64,000 nucleotides of DNA from an uncultured Clostridia bacterium (GTDB lineage Bacteria > Bacillota > Clostridia > Oscillospirales > Acutalibacteraceae): positions 20,460-84,459 of the forward strand of contig CALWVN010000008.1 of NCBI GenBank assembly GCA_944384995.1, written 5' to 3'. Position numbers and translations under genes: made by a program. Position 1 is the first letter of the stretch, and each line of letters opens with the position of its first letter. Shown one piece after another: positions 8,202-17,543 of the stretch. Below the pieces are notes generated by a model. That model did not search any database. It worked only from the letters and a program-made list of their open reading frames with translations, and had not been told where the DNA came from.

Positions 8202-11200
8202 ATGTCGCAAAAGGACATTCTGTCGGGGCTTGCGGTAGATAAGATTTTAGACGACGTCAAGCACCTGCAAGGGGAAAAAGGAAGCAGGCTCTGGACGCTT
8301 TCCGAAGTGGACGCGCTGCTTTCCGACGAAGAAAAGCCCGCTGCACAAAACGGCGGGGAAGCTTCGCCGCGCTCCGCTTCGTCCGATATGCCGCAAAACC
8401 CTGCGGCGGGTGCAAAGCCCGAAGCGCCAAAGCCCGCAAAGCCAATCGAAACGCCGGCGGCAAGCACCGAATCCGAGCCTGCCTCTCAAAAAGAAACGTT
8501 TTCCCCGCAGTCCGAAAAGCGCGAACCGCCGAAAAAGGGTGTGTCGCTCAAAGAGGCTGCGCGCCGCGCCGCGCGTATGGAGTCTGCGGAAGAGCTGTCT
8601 TCCGAAGTTCCGCAGCAGTCGGCAGTTCCGGACGGGGAGATCGAGCCGCTGCTTACAGGCGCGACCCCGCAGGCGGAGACGCCGAACCAAGAAGAAGCAA
8701 AGCCTTTGCCGGAGGATCTGCCCGGACAGATCTCCATTGAAAAGACCCGCGTGTTCAACGAGGTGGAATCCCACGCGGTGCACCGCAGCGGGATCGAACA
8801 CCAGATCGGCAACCGCGTTTTGCGCACCACAACGGGCGAATTTGACACCGTCGTACCCAAACGGCGCGTCATGGAAACGGATGAAAAGCGCGACCGCTTT
8901 TTGAACCGCCCGCAGCAAAAATTGGAAAAAACACAGGAGCATAAACGGCTCCTGGAGCAGATGCCGCCGAAAACGATCGAAAAGCCGGGTGTGATCGTGC
9001 GCAAAGCGGAACAGGAAGCCGAGGGCGACCTACAGGCGATCCCAACGCTCGTCACCCCGGAGGATGTACTTAAGAACGAAAACGCATATCCCGAACGGCA
9101 GACGGGGGATTTAAGCGCATTCGCAGCGGAAGACGCGGAATCGCCGCTGGAGAATCAGATGATGCTCGACGGCTATGATGCCCACGAGGAGCCTGTGGAG
9201 CAGATCGACGAGGAGATCGCCGAAGCGTCGCTTCGCCGCCGCCGTCGTGAACGGGCAAAGGATTTCCGCCTGTTCCCGGGGCTTTCAACGGTGGAGGATG
9301 CCGGAACTGCCGCGCAGAACGGCGAGCCCGACGAAGCGAGGTCCGACGAAGCGGATGCGCGCACCCGCGCCGTACCGGAGCTGCCCGAAACGCAGGCGGA
9401 TGTTGATGAAGACGAACCTTTTGAAGAGGAAACGCCGCGCCGCCGCAGACGCCGCGCACCGCAGCCGGAACGGGCACCGATACGCGTGCTGCGTGAATTT
9501 TACGGGCCAAAGGATGCACAGGCGGTCTTTGATATTTTTGTATCCGAAAAGCGCGGCTTTACCGTTCGCATGTGGTTAAGCCTCATCTTTTTGCTCGCTT
9601 CCGCCGCAGCGGCGCTGCTCGTGCGCTTTACGGGCAATTTCGCACTTTTGGGCGGGAGCCCCGCCGTATACAGCGCTTTGCATCTGGTGCTGCTGGTTTG
9701 CGCCTTTCTCGTTAGCCTGCCGCAGATGAAAATTGCCTTTTCGGGGATCGTGCATCGCCGCACCACAGCGGAAACAGGGCTTTTGGTCGCGCTGCTGTTC
9801 GCGCTCGTGCAGGCAGCCGTTTCGCTGGCGTACCCCGAGCGGCTTACCGAGATCCCCCTGTATTCTGCCCCGGCATTTTTGCTGCTGACCTTGTATTATG
9901 CAGGCAGGCGCCGTGGCTTAAAAGAGGATATTCAGGACTTTATGCTGGTTGCCGAACGCAGCAGCCGCTTTTCGAGTGTCGCGCGCATCGAATCGCCCGA
10001 AACGGCGTTTGAGATCGGGCGCGGGCTGCTGCTCGGTGATCCGGACGTTCGCTATTCCAAAAAGATCGCGTTCCCGACGGATTTTGTGCGCGTGTCCAAA
10101 ACCAACGACCGCGATTTTGATGTATATACAAACGCGCTGCCTGCGGTGCTTATCGCCGCTTTCCTCATCGGCGCGGTCACGAGCTTTATACGAAACGATG
10201 TGTTTGCGGGCATTTCCGCTATTGTTGCCACGGTGCTTGTGGGGCTGCCTGTTGCCGCCGTGCCCGGCTGTGCCGCAGCGCTTGGCGGTGTCAACCGCCG
10301 CCTGCGCGCGCAGAATTCGCTGTTGAGCAGCTATGACGCCGCCTTTGATGCGGTCACGGCGAACGCCGTGGTGCTCGACGCCGCCGAGCTGTTTGACGGC
10401 TGCCGCTGCCGGCTTTGCGGCATGAAGACCTACCATAAAATGCGCGTGGACGAGGCGCTCTTATACACGGCGGCGATGACCATCCGCTCTGGGGGCACGC
10501 TGTCCGACGTGTTTGATGCAGTGATCCTTTCAAAGCGCGAGATCCTGCCGCCCGTTGAATCGCTCGCCTATGAAGAACGGCTGGGGTGCTCGGGCTGGAT
10601 CTATAACCAGCGTGTGCTCGTGGGCAGCCGCGACCTGCTTTTGAAGCACAATGTGGACGCCCCCTCGCGCGAGGAAGAGCAGCGCTTTAAAAAGGACGGC
10701 TGCGAGGTGCTGTATTTGGCGGTCGAGGGCAAGACCGCCGCGCTGTTCGTGGTGGAATATGCGTCTGATAAACAAATTTCCGTCTATTTGCAGCGGCTCG
10801 AAAAATACGGTGTGACGATCCTGCTGCGCACCTCCGACCCGAACATCACCGAGGCTCTTGTGGAGCAGTACTTCGATCTGCCGCACAACCTTGTGAAGAT
10901 TATCAACCCCGTCGCGGGCGATATGTTCCGCGAGCTTTGCGAAGAGCCTCCGCGCCCCGAGCCCTGCGCCATTTTGCACAGCGGCTCGACCGCCGCCGCG
11001 CTGCGCGCATTTTTGGCGGCGTTCGTACTGGAGGAAAAATACCGGCTCTCGCAGGTCTTATTGTATATCGGCGTGGGGCTTAGCGTCCTGCTTATGGCGG
11101 TGCTCAGTTTCTTTTCAAGCCTTGGGCAGGCGGGGATTGCCGAGATCTTGATCTTCGAGCTTTTCTGGGCAGCAGTTGTGCTGCTCGTTCCGAAATTCAA

Positions 11201-11210
11201 AAAAGTGTAA
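8202..11210 (+). CDS. Large membrane protein resembling a catalytically dead P-type ATPase
   Basis: 1002 residues. Residues 1-450 are low-complexity, charged and probably disordered, apart from a short start (MSQKDILSGLAVDKILDDVK) and an Arg-rich stretch. Four membrane spans follow at about 455-580, two more at about 645-700, and two at the C-terminus (about 950-1000). The arrangement and the segment LVGLPVAAVPGCAAALGG resemble the TPC/CPx helix region of P-type ATPases, and the next soluble part (GCEVLYLAVEGKTAALFVVEY, then LLRTSDPN) matches their P-domain. But the phosphorylation motif DKTGT is replaced by VLDAAELFDG near 720, and no TGES or GDGxND is seen. I infer a pseudo-ATPase of unknown role. 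Translationally close to rlmB and mgtC. Confidence 0.75.
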   Translation: MSQKDILSGLAVDKILDDVKHLQGEKGSRLWTLSEVDALLSDEEKPAAQNGGEASPRSASSDMPQNPAAGAKPEAPKPAKPIETPAASTESEPASQKETFSPQSEKREPPKKGVSLKEAARRAARMESAEELSSEVPQQSAVPDGEIEPLLTGATPQAETPNQEEAKPLPEDLPGQISIEKTRVFNEVESHAVHRSGIEHQIGNRVLRTTTGEFDTVVPKRRVMETDEKRDRFLNRPQQKLEKTQEHKRLLEQMPPKTIEKPGVIVRKAEQEAEGDLQAIPTLVTPEDVLKNENAYPERQTGDLSAFAAEDAESPLENQMMLDGYDAHEEPVEQIDEEIAEASLRRRRRERAKDFRLFPGLSTVEDAGTAAQNGEPDEARSDEADARTRAVPELPETQADVDEDEPFEEETPRRRRRRAPQPERAPIRVLREFYGPKDAQAVFDIFVSEKRGFTVRMWLSLIFLLASAAAALLVRFTGNFALLGGSPAVYSALHLVLLVCAFLVSLPQMKIAFSGIVHRRTTAETGLLVALLFALVQAAVSLAYPERLTEIPLYSAPAFLLLTLYYAGRRRGLKEDIQDFMLVAERSSRFSSVARIESPETAFEIGRGLLLGDPDVRYSKKIAFPTDFVRVSKTNDRDFDVYTNALPAVLIAAFLIGAVTSFIRNDVFAGISAIVATVLVGLPVAAVPGCAAALGGVNRRLRAQNSLLSSYDAAFDAVTANAVVLDAAELFDGCRCRLCGMKTYHKMRVDEALLYTAAMTIRSGGTLSDVFDAVILSKREILPPVESLAYEERLGCSGWIYNQRVLVGSRDLLLKHNVDAPSREEEQRFKKDGCEVLYLAVEGKTAALFVVEYASDKQISVYLQRLEKYGVTILLRTSDPNITEALVEQYFDLPHNLVKIINPVAGDMFRELCEEPPRPEPCAILHSGSTAAALRAFLAAFVLEEKYRLSQVLLYIGVGLSVLLMAVLSFFSSLGQAGIAEILIFELFWAAVVLLVPKFKKV

Positions 11211-11222
11211 GGAGGCGCACGA

Positions 11223-11945
11223 ATGGAATGGCTCAAGGAAGCCGCGCTGTGGCTTTGGAACAACCAGGAGTTCCGCTTTGTGATCGACGCGGCGTGGAAG
11301 CTGGCTTTAAGCGTGCTGCTCAGCGGGATCATCGGCTTTGAACGCGAGCATTCGCACCGCCCGGCGGGCTTTCGCACGCACATCCTCGTGGCGGTCGGCT
11401 CAACGCTGATCATGCTGACCTCCGTATACATATCCAAGACCTATGAGGGGCAGGCGAATGTGGACATCACCCGCATGGCGGCGCAGGTCGTCAGCGGCAT
11501 CGGCTTTTTGGGTGCAGGCACCATTTTGCGCGAGGGCTTTTCCGTCAAGGGCCTTACCACGGCGGCAAGCCTGTGGGCGGTCTCGTGCATCGGCATCGCC
11601 GTCGGCGCGGGCTTTGTGACGGGCGCCTGCGTTGCGACCTTTGTCATCTATATGACGCTCAATTCGCTCAAAAAGGTCATCGTCCGCGGCAAAGCGGGCA
11701 AGGCGCTGTATATCGAGGTCAAGGATCTCGCCGAGCAGGTGCCGAAGATCTCGGGGCTCATCAAGCGCACGGGCACGGTGGTGCACTCCATGGAGATCCT
11801 TTACGACAACGACTCGAAATTCCGCAAGAAAAAGGATACCGCCACCATCAAGGCGCTTATTTTCCCGAAAACGGACAACGCGCTGAAGATCATTGTCTCC
11901 ACCCTGCAAGCGGATGAAAACGTTGTGGACGTGTATATGGATTAG
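11223..11945 (+). CDS. MgtC/SapB-family membrane protein
   Basis: 240 residues. Four N-terminal membrane segments contain the family signatures ERE near 41, RPAGFRTHILVAVGSTLIML and VSGIGFLGAGTILREG; a cytoplasmic ACT-like C-terminal domain (about 150-240) follows. MgtC relatives modulate magnesium homeostasis or F-type ATPase function rather than transporting Mg themselves; the exact role here is unknown. Start ATG 11223 has GGAGG upstream, and the gap to the previous gene is only 12 bases, so it is probably co-transcribed with the pseudo-P-type ATPase. Confidence 0.88.
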   Translation: MEWLKEAALWLWNNQEFRFVIDAAWKLALSVLLSGIIGFEREHSHRPAGFRTHILVAVGSTLIMLTSVYISKTYEGQANVDITRMAAQVVSGIGFLGAGTILREGFSVKGLTTAASLWAVSCIGIAVGAGFVTGACVATFVIYMTLNSLKKVIVRGKAGKALYIEVKDLAEQVPKISGLIKRTGTVVHSMEILYDNDSKFRKKKDTATIKALIFPKTDNALKIIVSTLQADENVVDVYMD

Positions 11946-11973
11946 ATTTTAGATATTAGATATTAGATGTTAG
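11942..11973 (+). repeat. Short AT-rich tandem TTAGATA repeat
   Basis: Three to four imperfect copies of a 9-base TTAGATATTA-like unit begin in the stop codon of the MgtC gene. The origin is unknown; it may be the edge of the intergenic repeat block that follows. Confidence 0.6.
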
Positions 11974-12032
11974 GCGTGCAAAGCCGAAAGTGTGCTGGTT
12001 ATGGTCCGCCGGGAGCGCCGTATGATTTTTCG

Positions 12033-12110
12033 GTAGGGCGCGGGCTTGCTCGCGCCGTCTCCCCACACATCCGGCTTCTGCGCACGGACAGCCGCAAGGG
12101 CTGTCCCTAC
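12033..12110. repeat. Two opposed GTAGGG-headed palindromic repeats
   Basis: The unit at 12033-12057 (GTAGGGCGCGGGCTTGC...) is palindromic around a TTGC loop (GGCGCGGGC / GCTCGCGCC). The unit at 12085-12110 is inverted and is identical over 26 bases to the one at 36213-36238. These lie in the 377-base gap 11946-12322, which holds no other recognisable feature before the small gene at 12323. Confidence 0.75.
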
Positions 12111-12322
12111 GAGATGCGCTGCGCTGCGGTTCGGTGCGCAAACGGCAGACCTCTTAAACAGGGTTTGCCTTTTCCGGTGCCGCCAAAGCCGCCCTTGCCG
12201 ATAAAACCAATCTTTTTCAGATTCGGCAGAAATAAAACAATATCGAATTTTTGCACCTTTTCCGCAAAAACTACCTTCGGGCAGCCGCCCGAAATCGCGC
12301 AAAAGCGGAAAGGAGCGCAAAT

Positions 12323-12511
12323 ATGCCGAAGGACAGGAAGAAAAAGCCGTCGCAGCGTGCGGTTGAAAAGATCAGCGAGGTCACCGAGGAGATCGCCGAC
12401 ATCTGGCACGGCTTTGACAATGAAGGCGCCGATACCGACGTGCTCGGCAGCTACACGGGCACGCCGACGGACCACACGGCAAATCCCGTGCAGGATGCCG
12501 ACGACCTGTAA
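12323..12511 (+). CDS. Small conserved-looking protein of unknown function
   Basis: 62 residues starting at ATG 12323 after a strong GGAAAGGAG site. The first 15 residues are basic (MPKDRKKKPSQR), then a short amphipathic helix (EKISEVTEEIADIWHGF) and an acidic, Gly/Thr-rich tail ending PVQDADDL. No membrane segment, cysteine or known domain is seen. The good ribosome site and the tail, which reminds me of short proteins in related Clostridia, support it as real. The function is unknown. Confidence 0.6.
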   Translation: MPKDRKKKPSQRAVEKISEVTEEIADIWHGFDNEGADTDVLGSYTGTPTDHTANPVQDADDL

Positions 12512-12525
12512 ACGGGAAAAAAGGC

Positions 12526-12554
12526 TTGCAATTCTTTTGCACTTGTGCTATGAT
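12526..12554 (+). promoter_or_regulatory. Sigma-A promoter of the rimP-ribF operon
   Basis: TTGCAA (12526-12531), 17 bases, TATGAT (12549-12554). It lies just after the small gene and about 120 bases upstream of rimP, leaving a structured leader. Confidence 0.75.
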
Positions 12555-12581
12555 TGCAGCGTAAGAATACAGGCTGCGATT

Positions 12582-12605
12582 GGAGAGTGGGGCGACCCGC
12601 TCTCC
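12582..12605 (+). promoter_or_regulatory. Leader hairpin upstream of rimP
   Basis: A 10-bp stem (GGAGAGTGGG / CCCGCTCTCC, one G-U pair) with a GCGA tetraloop, followed by TCGTTTTG. GAGAGTGGG hairpins of this kind are common directly before rimP (ylxS) in Firmicutes and may act as an attenuator or binding site. A second hairpin (CGCGCCGA / TCGGCGCG, about 12640-12659) lies between the only good Shine-Dalgarno (AAAGGAG near 12630) and the rimP start. Confidence 0.6.
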
Positions 12606-12672
12606 TCGTTTTGTGCGGACTTCGCGGCGGAAAGGAGTGCCGCGCCGACAGCTCGGCGCGCCGAAAACCGAT

Positions 12673-13152
12673 ATGGCGGAAAAAAAACAGAATACGGCGG
12701 CGGTGGTCTGGGCGATCGCCGAGCCGCTTGCGGAATCGCTCGGCCTTGTGCTTTGGGACGTACGCTTTTTAAAAGAGGGCACCGAGTGGTATTTGCGCAT
12801 TATTATTGATAAGGAAAATGAGCCTGTCTCTATTGACGACTGCGTGGCGATGAGCCAGGCGCTGGATGCGCCGCTGGACGAAGCCGATCCCATCGACCGC
12901 AGCTACAGCTTACAGGTGCAGTCGCCCGGTATTGAGCGTGAATTGACGCGCGACTTCCACTTTACGCGGTATCTCGGCGAAAACGTGATGGTGCGGTTCA
13001 TCCGCGCCGTAGACGGCAGACGCGAATACAAGGGCGTGTTGGAAGATTACGCGGACGGCACAGTGACCGTTCGGTGTGACGACGGCGCGACGCGCATGTT
13101 TGATAAAAAAGAAGCATCGTGGATAAAGCTCGATGATTTTGGAGGTTTTTAA
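12673..13152 (+). CDS. rimP: Ribosome maturation factor RimP
   Basis: Factor for 30S subunit maturation, 159 residues. The N-terminal alpha/beta domain contains LGLVLWDVRFLKEGTEWYLRIIIDKE and the PIDRSYSLQVQSPGIERELTR segment diagnostic of the family; the C-terminal SH3-like domain ends FDKKEASWIKLDDFGGF. I start it at ATG 12673 (MAEKKQNTAA); the open frame runs upstream to 12580 but that would overlap the leader hairpins and adds non-family sequence. The Shine-Dalgarno sits unusually far upstream across a hairpin. First gene of the translation operon. Confidence 0.92.
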   Translation: MAEKKQNTAAVVWAIAEPLAESLGLVLWDVRFLKEGTEWYLRIIIDKENEPVSIDDCVAMSQALDAPLDEADPIDRSYSLQVQSPGIERELTRDFHFTRYLGENVMVRFIRAVDGRREYKGVLEDYADGTVTVRCDDGATRMFDKKEASWIKLDDFGGF

Positions 13153-13155
13153 GAG

Positions 13156-14205
13156 ATGAACAAGGAGTTTTTCGAGGCGGTCAAGGCGCTGGAAAAGGAA
13201 AAGGGCATCCCCGCCGAATACCTGTATGAAAAGATCAAGGCGGCAATTTTGGTCGCAGTCAAAAAGGACTACAACGGCAAGGATGTCATCTCCTGCGAGA
13301 TCGATCCCGAACAAAGCATCATGAACGTGTTTCTCCACAAGACGGTCGTGGAAACGGTCGAAGACCCCGACTGCGAAATGACCGTTGCGGAAGCACAACA
13401 GTTCAAATCCGACGCGGCGGTGGGCGACGAGATCCAGATCGCGCTCGAAGCCAAGGACTTCGGCAGGATCGCGGCGCAGACGGCAAAACACGTCATCCGT
13501 CAGGGCATCCGCGACGCGGAGCGCGGGCAGATCATGATGGAATTCCAGTCCAAGCAGCAGGAGCTGGTCACCGCCAAGGTGCAGCGCATCGACCCCGTGA
13601 CGGGCAATGTGACGCTTGAGATCGGCAAGGCGGAGGCGATCCTCCCGAAAGGCGAGCAGGTCCCTGATGAGACTTTCACCGAGGGGAGCCTTACCAAGGT
13701 GTTCATTGTGGATGTCCGCGACACCGAAAAGGGCCCGAAGGCCATGATCTCCCGCACGCATCCGGGTCTTGTCAAGCGGCTGTTTGAAACGGAGGTGCCC
13801 GAAATCTACGACGGCACCGTGACGATCGAGGCCGTCTCGCGCGAAGCGGGCGCGCGCACGAAGATCGCCGTGCACAGCAAGGAAGAAAATGTGGACGCCG
13901 TCGGCGCGTGCATCGGCCCGCGCGGCGCGCGTGTGAATAAGATCGTCGAGGAGCTCGGCGGCGAGAAGATCGACATCGTTGTATACAGTGAGGACCCGCA
14001 GCAGTTCGTCGCCGCGGCGCTCGCGCCCGCAAAGGTGCTGGGCGTCGAGATCGTGGACGCCGAAGCACGTTCCTGTCAGGCGACCGTGCCCGACAACCAG
14101 CTTTCGCTTGCTATCGGCAATAAGGGTCAGAACGCCCGCCTTGCGGCGCGCCTTACCGGCTGGAAGATCGACATCAAGCCCGAAAGCGGCTTTTACGAGG
14201 GCTAA
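13156..14205 (+). CDS. nusA: Transcription elongation/termination factor NusA
   Basis: 349 residues, the normal Firmicute length without the C-terminal acidic repeats. N-terminal RNA polymerase binding domain (to about 130), S1 domain (QQELVTAKVQRIDPVTGNVTLEIG, about 135-195), then KH1 and KH2 domains (VGACIGPRGARVNKIVEELGGEKIDIV and LAIGNKGQNARLAARLTGWKIDI). Modulates RNA polymerase pausing, termination and antitermination. Three bases after rimP, with GGAGG overlapping the rimP end. Confidence 0.96.
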   Translation: MNKEFFEAVKALEKEKGIPAEYLYEKIKAAILVAVKKDYNGKDVISCEIDPEQSIMNVFLHKTVVETVEDPDCEMTVAEAQQFKSDAAVGDEIQIALEAKDFGRIAAQTAKHVIRQGIRDAERGQIMMEFQSKQQELVTAKVQRIDPVTGNVTLEIGKAEAILPKGEQVPDETFTEGSLTKVFIVDVRDTEKGPKAMISRTHPGLVKRLFETEVPEIYDGTVTIEAVSREAGARTKIAVHSKEENVDAVGACIGPRGARVNKIVEELGGEKIDIVVYSEDPQQFVAAALAPAKVLGVEIVDAEARSCQATVPDNQLSLAIGNKGQNARLAARLTGWKIDIKPESGFYEG

Positions 14206-14244
14206 GGCCCGAAAGGATTTACAGGCAACAAGGGAGCTGACAGC

Positions 14245-14514
14245 GTGAAGACCAAAAACATACCGATGCGCCTTTGCACGGGCTGCGGCACGCAGAAGCC
14301 GAAGCGTGAGCTTGTGCGTGTGGTGCGTTCGAAAGAGGGCGTCATCTCGCTCGACACGACCGGCAAAATGCCCGGAAGGGGCGCTTACATCTGCCCCGAT
14401 GTCGGCTGCCTTTTGAAAGCGAAAAAAGCGAAGCGGCTCGAACGCGTCTTCGGCTGTGCCGTCCCCGACGCCGTGTACGCCGAATTGGAGGAGGCGCTGC
14501 AGCGTGACGGATAA
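14245..14514 (+). CDS. rnpM: RNase P modulator RnpM (YlxR)
   Basis: 89 residues from GTG 14245, which follows AAGGGAGCTGACAGC. The fold signature of the YlxR family is clear: PMRLCTGCGTQKPKRELVRVVR and GKMPGRGAYICPDVGCL. The protein was long known only as an RNA-binding protein of the nusA operon and is described in B. subtilis as a modulator of RNase P. It overlaps the next gene by 11 bases. Confidence 0.9.
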   Translation: MKTKNIPMRLCTGCGTQKPKRELVRVVRSKEGVISLDTTGKMPGRGAYICPDVGCLLKAKKAKRLERVFGCAVPDAVYAELEEALQRDG

Positions 14515-14821
14515 CAAAGCAGGCGGGCTGTTGGGGATCGCCCGCCGCGCAGGGCTTTTGAGCGCCGGACATGACGCGGCGCTCGGCGCGATACAAAACG
14601 GGTCTGCGAGCCTTTGCCTGCTCGCGTCGGACGCGTCCGCGCGCTTGCAGGCGGAAATGGAACGCGCCGCTGCCCGCTTTTCCCCGAATGCCGCGACGGT
14701 ACGCGGCACCTTTACCATGCAGGAGCTCGGCAAAATAATCGGCGCAAAACCCACGGCGGTGCTCACCGTCAATGACGCCGGCTTTGCCGCGCGCATACAA
14801 GACTACATCGGGAGGGAATGA
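14504..14821 (+). CDS. L7Ae-family ribosomal protein (YlxQ-like)
   Basis: 105 residues from GTG 14504, preceded by TTGGAGGAGG about 10 bases upstream. L7Ae/L30e-type kink-turn RNA-binding fold: [39 protein letters not shown] and the C-terminal helix. Located between rnpM and infB, exactly where ylxQ lies in Bacillus. The upstream in-frame part beginning at 14456 would run inside rnpM and is not used. Confidence 0.88.
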   Translation: MTDNKAGGLLGIARRAGLLSAGHDAALGAIQNGSASLCLLASDASARLQAEMERAAARFSPNAATVRGTFTMQELGKIIGAKPTAVLTVNDAGFAARIQDYIGRE

Positions 14822-14825
14822 CAGG

Positions 14826-17141
14826 ATGACGAAAAAATATAAACTCCACGAAGCCGCAAAGGATTTCAACGTCCCCAGCAAAAAGCTGGCGGATCTGCTG
14901 GGTAAATATTTCCCCGGCGAAAAGAAATCCCAGACGGCGCTTGAAGAAAAAGAACTGGATGTGCTGTTCGATGTGCTGACCGCCGAAAACGCGGTGGAAT
15001 CTCTGGACAGCTATTTTGCCATGCAGCGCACTTCCGCGCCGAAAAAAGAAAAAGCTCCCGCCGCCAAGAAACCGGCTGCGGCGGACAAAAAGGCGGATGC
15101 TGCACCTGCACCCGCGAAAAAAGCAAAGGACCCCGCGAAACCCATGCAATCCCGCACCAAAGGCGAGGTGCGCCACGTGGATACGCGTGCGGGCAACGTG
15201 GAGCTGGACAAATACAACGAGCGCTATGAAAACATCGCGCCTGTCAACAACCGCAACAACGGCGACAATGTCGTGCACAAGCAAAAGCTTAAACAGAAGT
15301 CGCAGCAGTACCGCCGTCAGGGCATGCGTTCGCGCAAGCGCGAGACCGAAAAGGAGCGCATGGCGCGTATCGCCGCCGAGCGCGCGAAGAAGCCCATCAA
15401 AGTTACGATCCCCGATGAGATCACGGTCGGTGAGCTTGCCTCCCGCCTGAAAATGACGGCGGCGGAGGTCATTAAAAAGCTGTTCGCCTTGGGGCAGATG
15501 GCGACCGTCAACGAGGTCATTGACTATGAGACGGCGGCGATCGTTGCCTCCGAGCTTGGCGCGAAGGTCGAAAAAGAGGTCGTCGTGACGATCGAAGAAC
15601 GCATCATCGACGACACCGAGGACGCCGAAGAGGATCTGCTTCCGCGCGACCCGGTCGTGGTGGTCATGGGCCACGTCGACCACGGCAAGACCTCCCTGCT
15701 TGATACGATCCGCCATACCGCGGTCACCGAGACCGAGGCGGGCGGCATCACGCAGCACATCGGCGCATACCGCGTCGATGTGGGCGGGCAGAAGATCACC
15801 TTCCTCGACACCCCCGGCCACGCGGCGTTCACCGCCATGCGTGCGCGCGGCGCACAGGCGACGGACATCGCCGTGCTGGTGGTCGCGGCGGACGACGGCA
15901 TCATGCCGCAGACCATTGAAGCGATCAACCACGCGAAAGCTGCGGACGTCAGCATCATTGTTGCGATCAACAAAATGGATAAGCCCGGCGCTTCGACCGA
16001 AAAGATCATGCAGCAGCTTACCGAATACGAGCTCATCCCCGAAGAATGGGGCGGCGACGTGATCTGCGTGCCGGTCTCGGCGAAAACGGGCATGAACATT
16101 GACAAGCTGCTTGAATCCATCCTGCTTGTGGCGGAGATGAAGGAGCTCAAGGCCAACCCGAACCGTCCCGGCAAGGGCGTGGTCATCGAAGCGCGGCTCG
16201 ATAAGGGGCGCGGTCCAGTGGCGACGCTGCTCGTACAGAACGGCACGCTCAAAGCGGGCGATACCATCGTCGCAGGCATGGCGGTCGGCCGCGTGCGCGT
16301 CATGACCAACGACCGCGGGCAGCGTGTGGAAACGGCGGGACCCTCTGTCCCCGTGGAGATCACCGGCCTTGTGGATGTCCCGCAGGCAGGCGACGCCTTT
16401 GACGCGGTCTCCGACGAACGGCTTGCGCGCGAGCTTGTGGAGCAGAGAAAGCACGATGCCAAGGAAGAGGAATTCAAACAGTTCCACAAAGTTACGCTTG
16501 ACAACCTGTTCGCTTCTATCAACGAGGGCGAGGTCAAGGAACTCGACATCATCGTCAAGGCAGACGTGCAGGGCTCCGTGGAGGCGGTTCGCCAGAGCCT
16601 CGAAAAGCTGTCGAACGACGAGGTGCACGTCAAGGTCATTCACGGCGGCGTCGGCGCGGTCAGCGAATCCGATGTGATGCTCGCCAACGCTTCGAACGCC
16701 ATCATCGTCGGCTTCAACGTGCGTCCCGACCCCGTGGCAACGCAGCTTGCCGAACGCGACGGCATCGATATGCGCATGTACCGTGTCATTTACGACTGCA
16801 TCGAGGAGATCGAGGCTGCCATCAAAGGTATGCTTGCGCCGAAATACCGTGAAGTGCAGCTCGGCCGTGCCGAGGTACGCAATGTGTTCAAGCTTTCCTC
16901 TGCGGGAACGATCGCAGGCTCCTATGTGCTTGACGGTAAGATCACCCGCAACGCGCAGATCCGCGTTGTGCGCGACGGCGTTGTCATCACCGAGGACGCC
17001 ATCGCATCGCTCAAGCGCTTTAAGGACGACGTCAAAGAGGTCGCGCAGGGCTATGAATGCGGCGTAGGGCTTGAAAAGTTCAACGACATCAAAGAGGGCG
17101 ACGTGCTCGAAGCCTTCATCATGGAAGAATACCGCGATTAA
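14826..17141 (+). CDS. infB: Translation initiation factor IF-2
   Basis: GTPase that places initiator tRNA on the 30S subunit. 771 residues from ATG 14826 ([14 protein letters not shown]), which follows GGAGGGAATGACAGG. An IF2_N domain and a Lys/Ala-rich linker (to about 190), second IF2_N ([19 protein letters not shown]), G domain with G1 [13 protein letters not shown] at about 278, G3 DTPGHAAF, G4 NKMD and G5 SAK, then domains II, III and IV ending [25 protein letters not shown]. All GTPase motifs are intact. Confidence 0.97.
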   Translation: MTKKYKLHEAAKDFNVPSKKLADLLGKYFPGEKKSQTALEEKELDVLFDVLTAENAVESLDSYFAMQRTSAPKKEKAPAAKKPAAADKKADAAPAPAKKAKDPAKPMQSRTKGEVRHVDTRAGNVELDKYNERYENIAPVNNRNNGDNVVHKQKLKQKSQQYRRQGMRSRKRETEKERMARIAAERAKKPIKVTIPDEITVGELASRLKMTAAEVIKKLFALGQMATVNEVIDYETAAIVASELGAKVEKEVVVTIEERIIDDTEDAEEDLLPRDPVVVVMGHVDHGKTSLLDTIRHTAVTETEAGGITQHIGAYRVDVGGQKITFLDTPGHAAFTAMRARGAQATDIAVLVVAADDGIMPQTIEAINHAKAADVSIIVAINKMDKPGASTEKIMQQLTEYELIPEEWGGDVICVPVSAKTGMNIDKLLESILLVAEMKELKANPNRPGKGVVIEARLDKGRGPVATLLVQNGTLKAGDTIVAGMAVGRVRVMTNDRGQRVETAGPSVPVEITGLVDVPQAGDAFDAVSDERLARELVEQRKHDAKEEEFKQFHKVTLDNLFASINEGEVKELDIIVKADVQGSVEAVRQSLEKLSNDEVHVKVIHGGVGAVSESDVMLANASNAIIVGFNVRPDPVATQLAERDGIDMRMYRVIYDCIEEIEAAIKGMLAPKYREVQLGRAEVRNVFKLSSAGTIAGSYVLDGKITRNAQIRVVRDGVVITEDAIASLKRFKDDVKEVAQGYECGVGLEKFNDIKEGDVLEAFIMEEYRD

Positions 17142-17186
17142 CGCCGCGCAAACTACATTCGATATTACAAGCGGCAGGGGATGACA

Positions 17187-17543
17187 ATGGCAGGATATAA
17201 AACAGACAGGACCTCCGAGGACATCAAGCGCGAATTGGTCGCACTCCTGCGCGAACTCAAAGACCCGCGCGTCAAGGATAAAATGCTCACGGTCGTGCGC
17301 GTGGAGGTCAGCCGCGACCTTTCGGTAGCGAAAGTGTATGTCAGCGCGTTCGAGGGGCTTTCTACCGCCAAAGAAGCGGTGGAGGGCTTAAAAAGCGCGA
17401 CGGGGTATCTGCGCCGCGAGGTCGGCGGGCGCTTAGGACTTCGCAAAACGCCGGAGCTTCGCTTTATTGCGGATGATTCCGTGGAACGCGGTATGGAGAT
17501 CTTTGAGAAGATGAAGCACATCTCGGGAGGGGAAGATGCGTAA
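17187..17543 (+). CDS. rbfA: Ribosome-binding factor A
   Basis: 30S maturation factor binding the 16S 5' region, 118 residues. Single KH-like domain with the family segments ELVALLRELKDPRVKDKMLTVVRVEVSRDLSVAKVYVS and LRKTPELRFIADDSVERG. I prefer ATG 17187 (MAGYKTDRTSED) over ATG 17181 because the GGGG ribosome site is about 6 bases from it and abuts the earlier ATG. The end overlaps nrnA by 8 bases. Confidence 0.93.
   Translation: MAGYKTDRTSEDIKRELVALLRELKDPRVKDKMLTVVRVEVSRDLSVAKVYVSAFEGLSTAKEAVEGLKSATGYLRREVGGRLGLRKTPELRFIADDSVERGMEIFEKMKHISGGEDA

Noticed and set aside
11942-11973. CRISPR-like or tRNA feature in the TTAGATA repeat
   Set aside because: Units are too short and lack spacers; there is no cloverleaf. 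No tRNA was seen elsewhere in the window either.
12910-16643. Two long minus-strand frames (628 and 624 residues) opposite nusA and infB
   Set aside because: They are shadows of high-GC coding sequence; composition is His/Arg/Asp-rich with no domains, and nusA and infB are certain.
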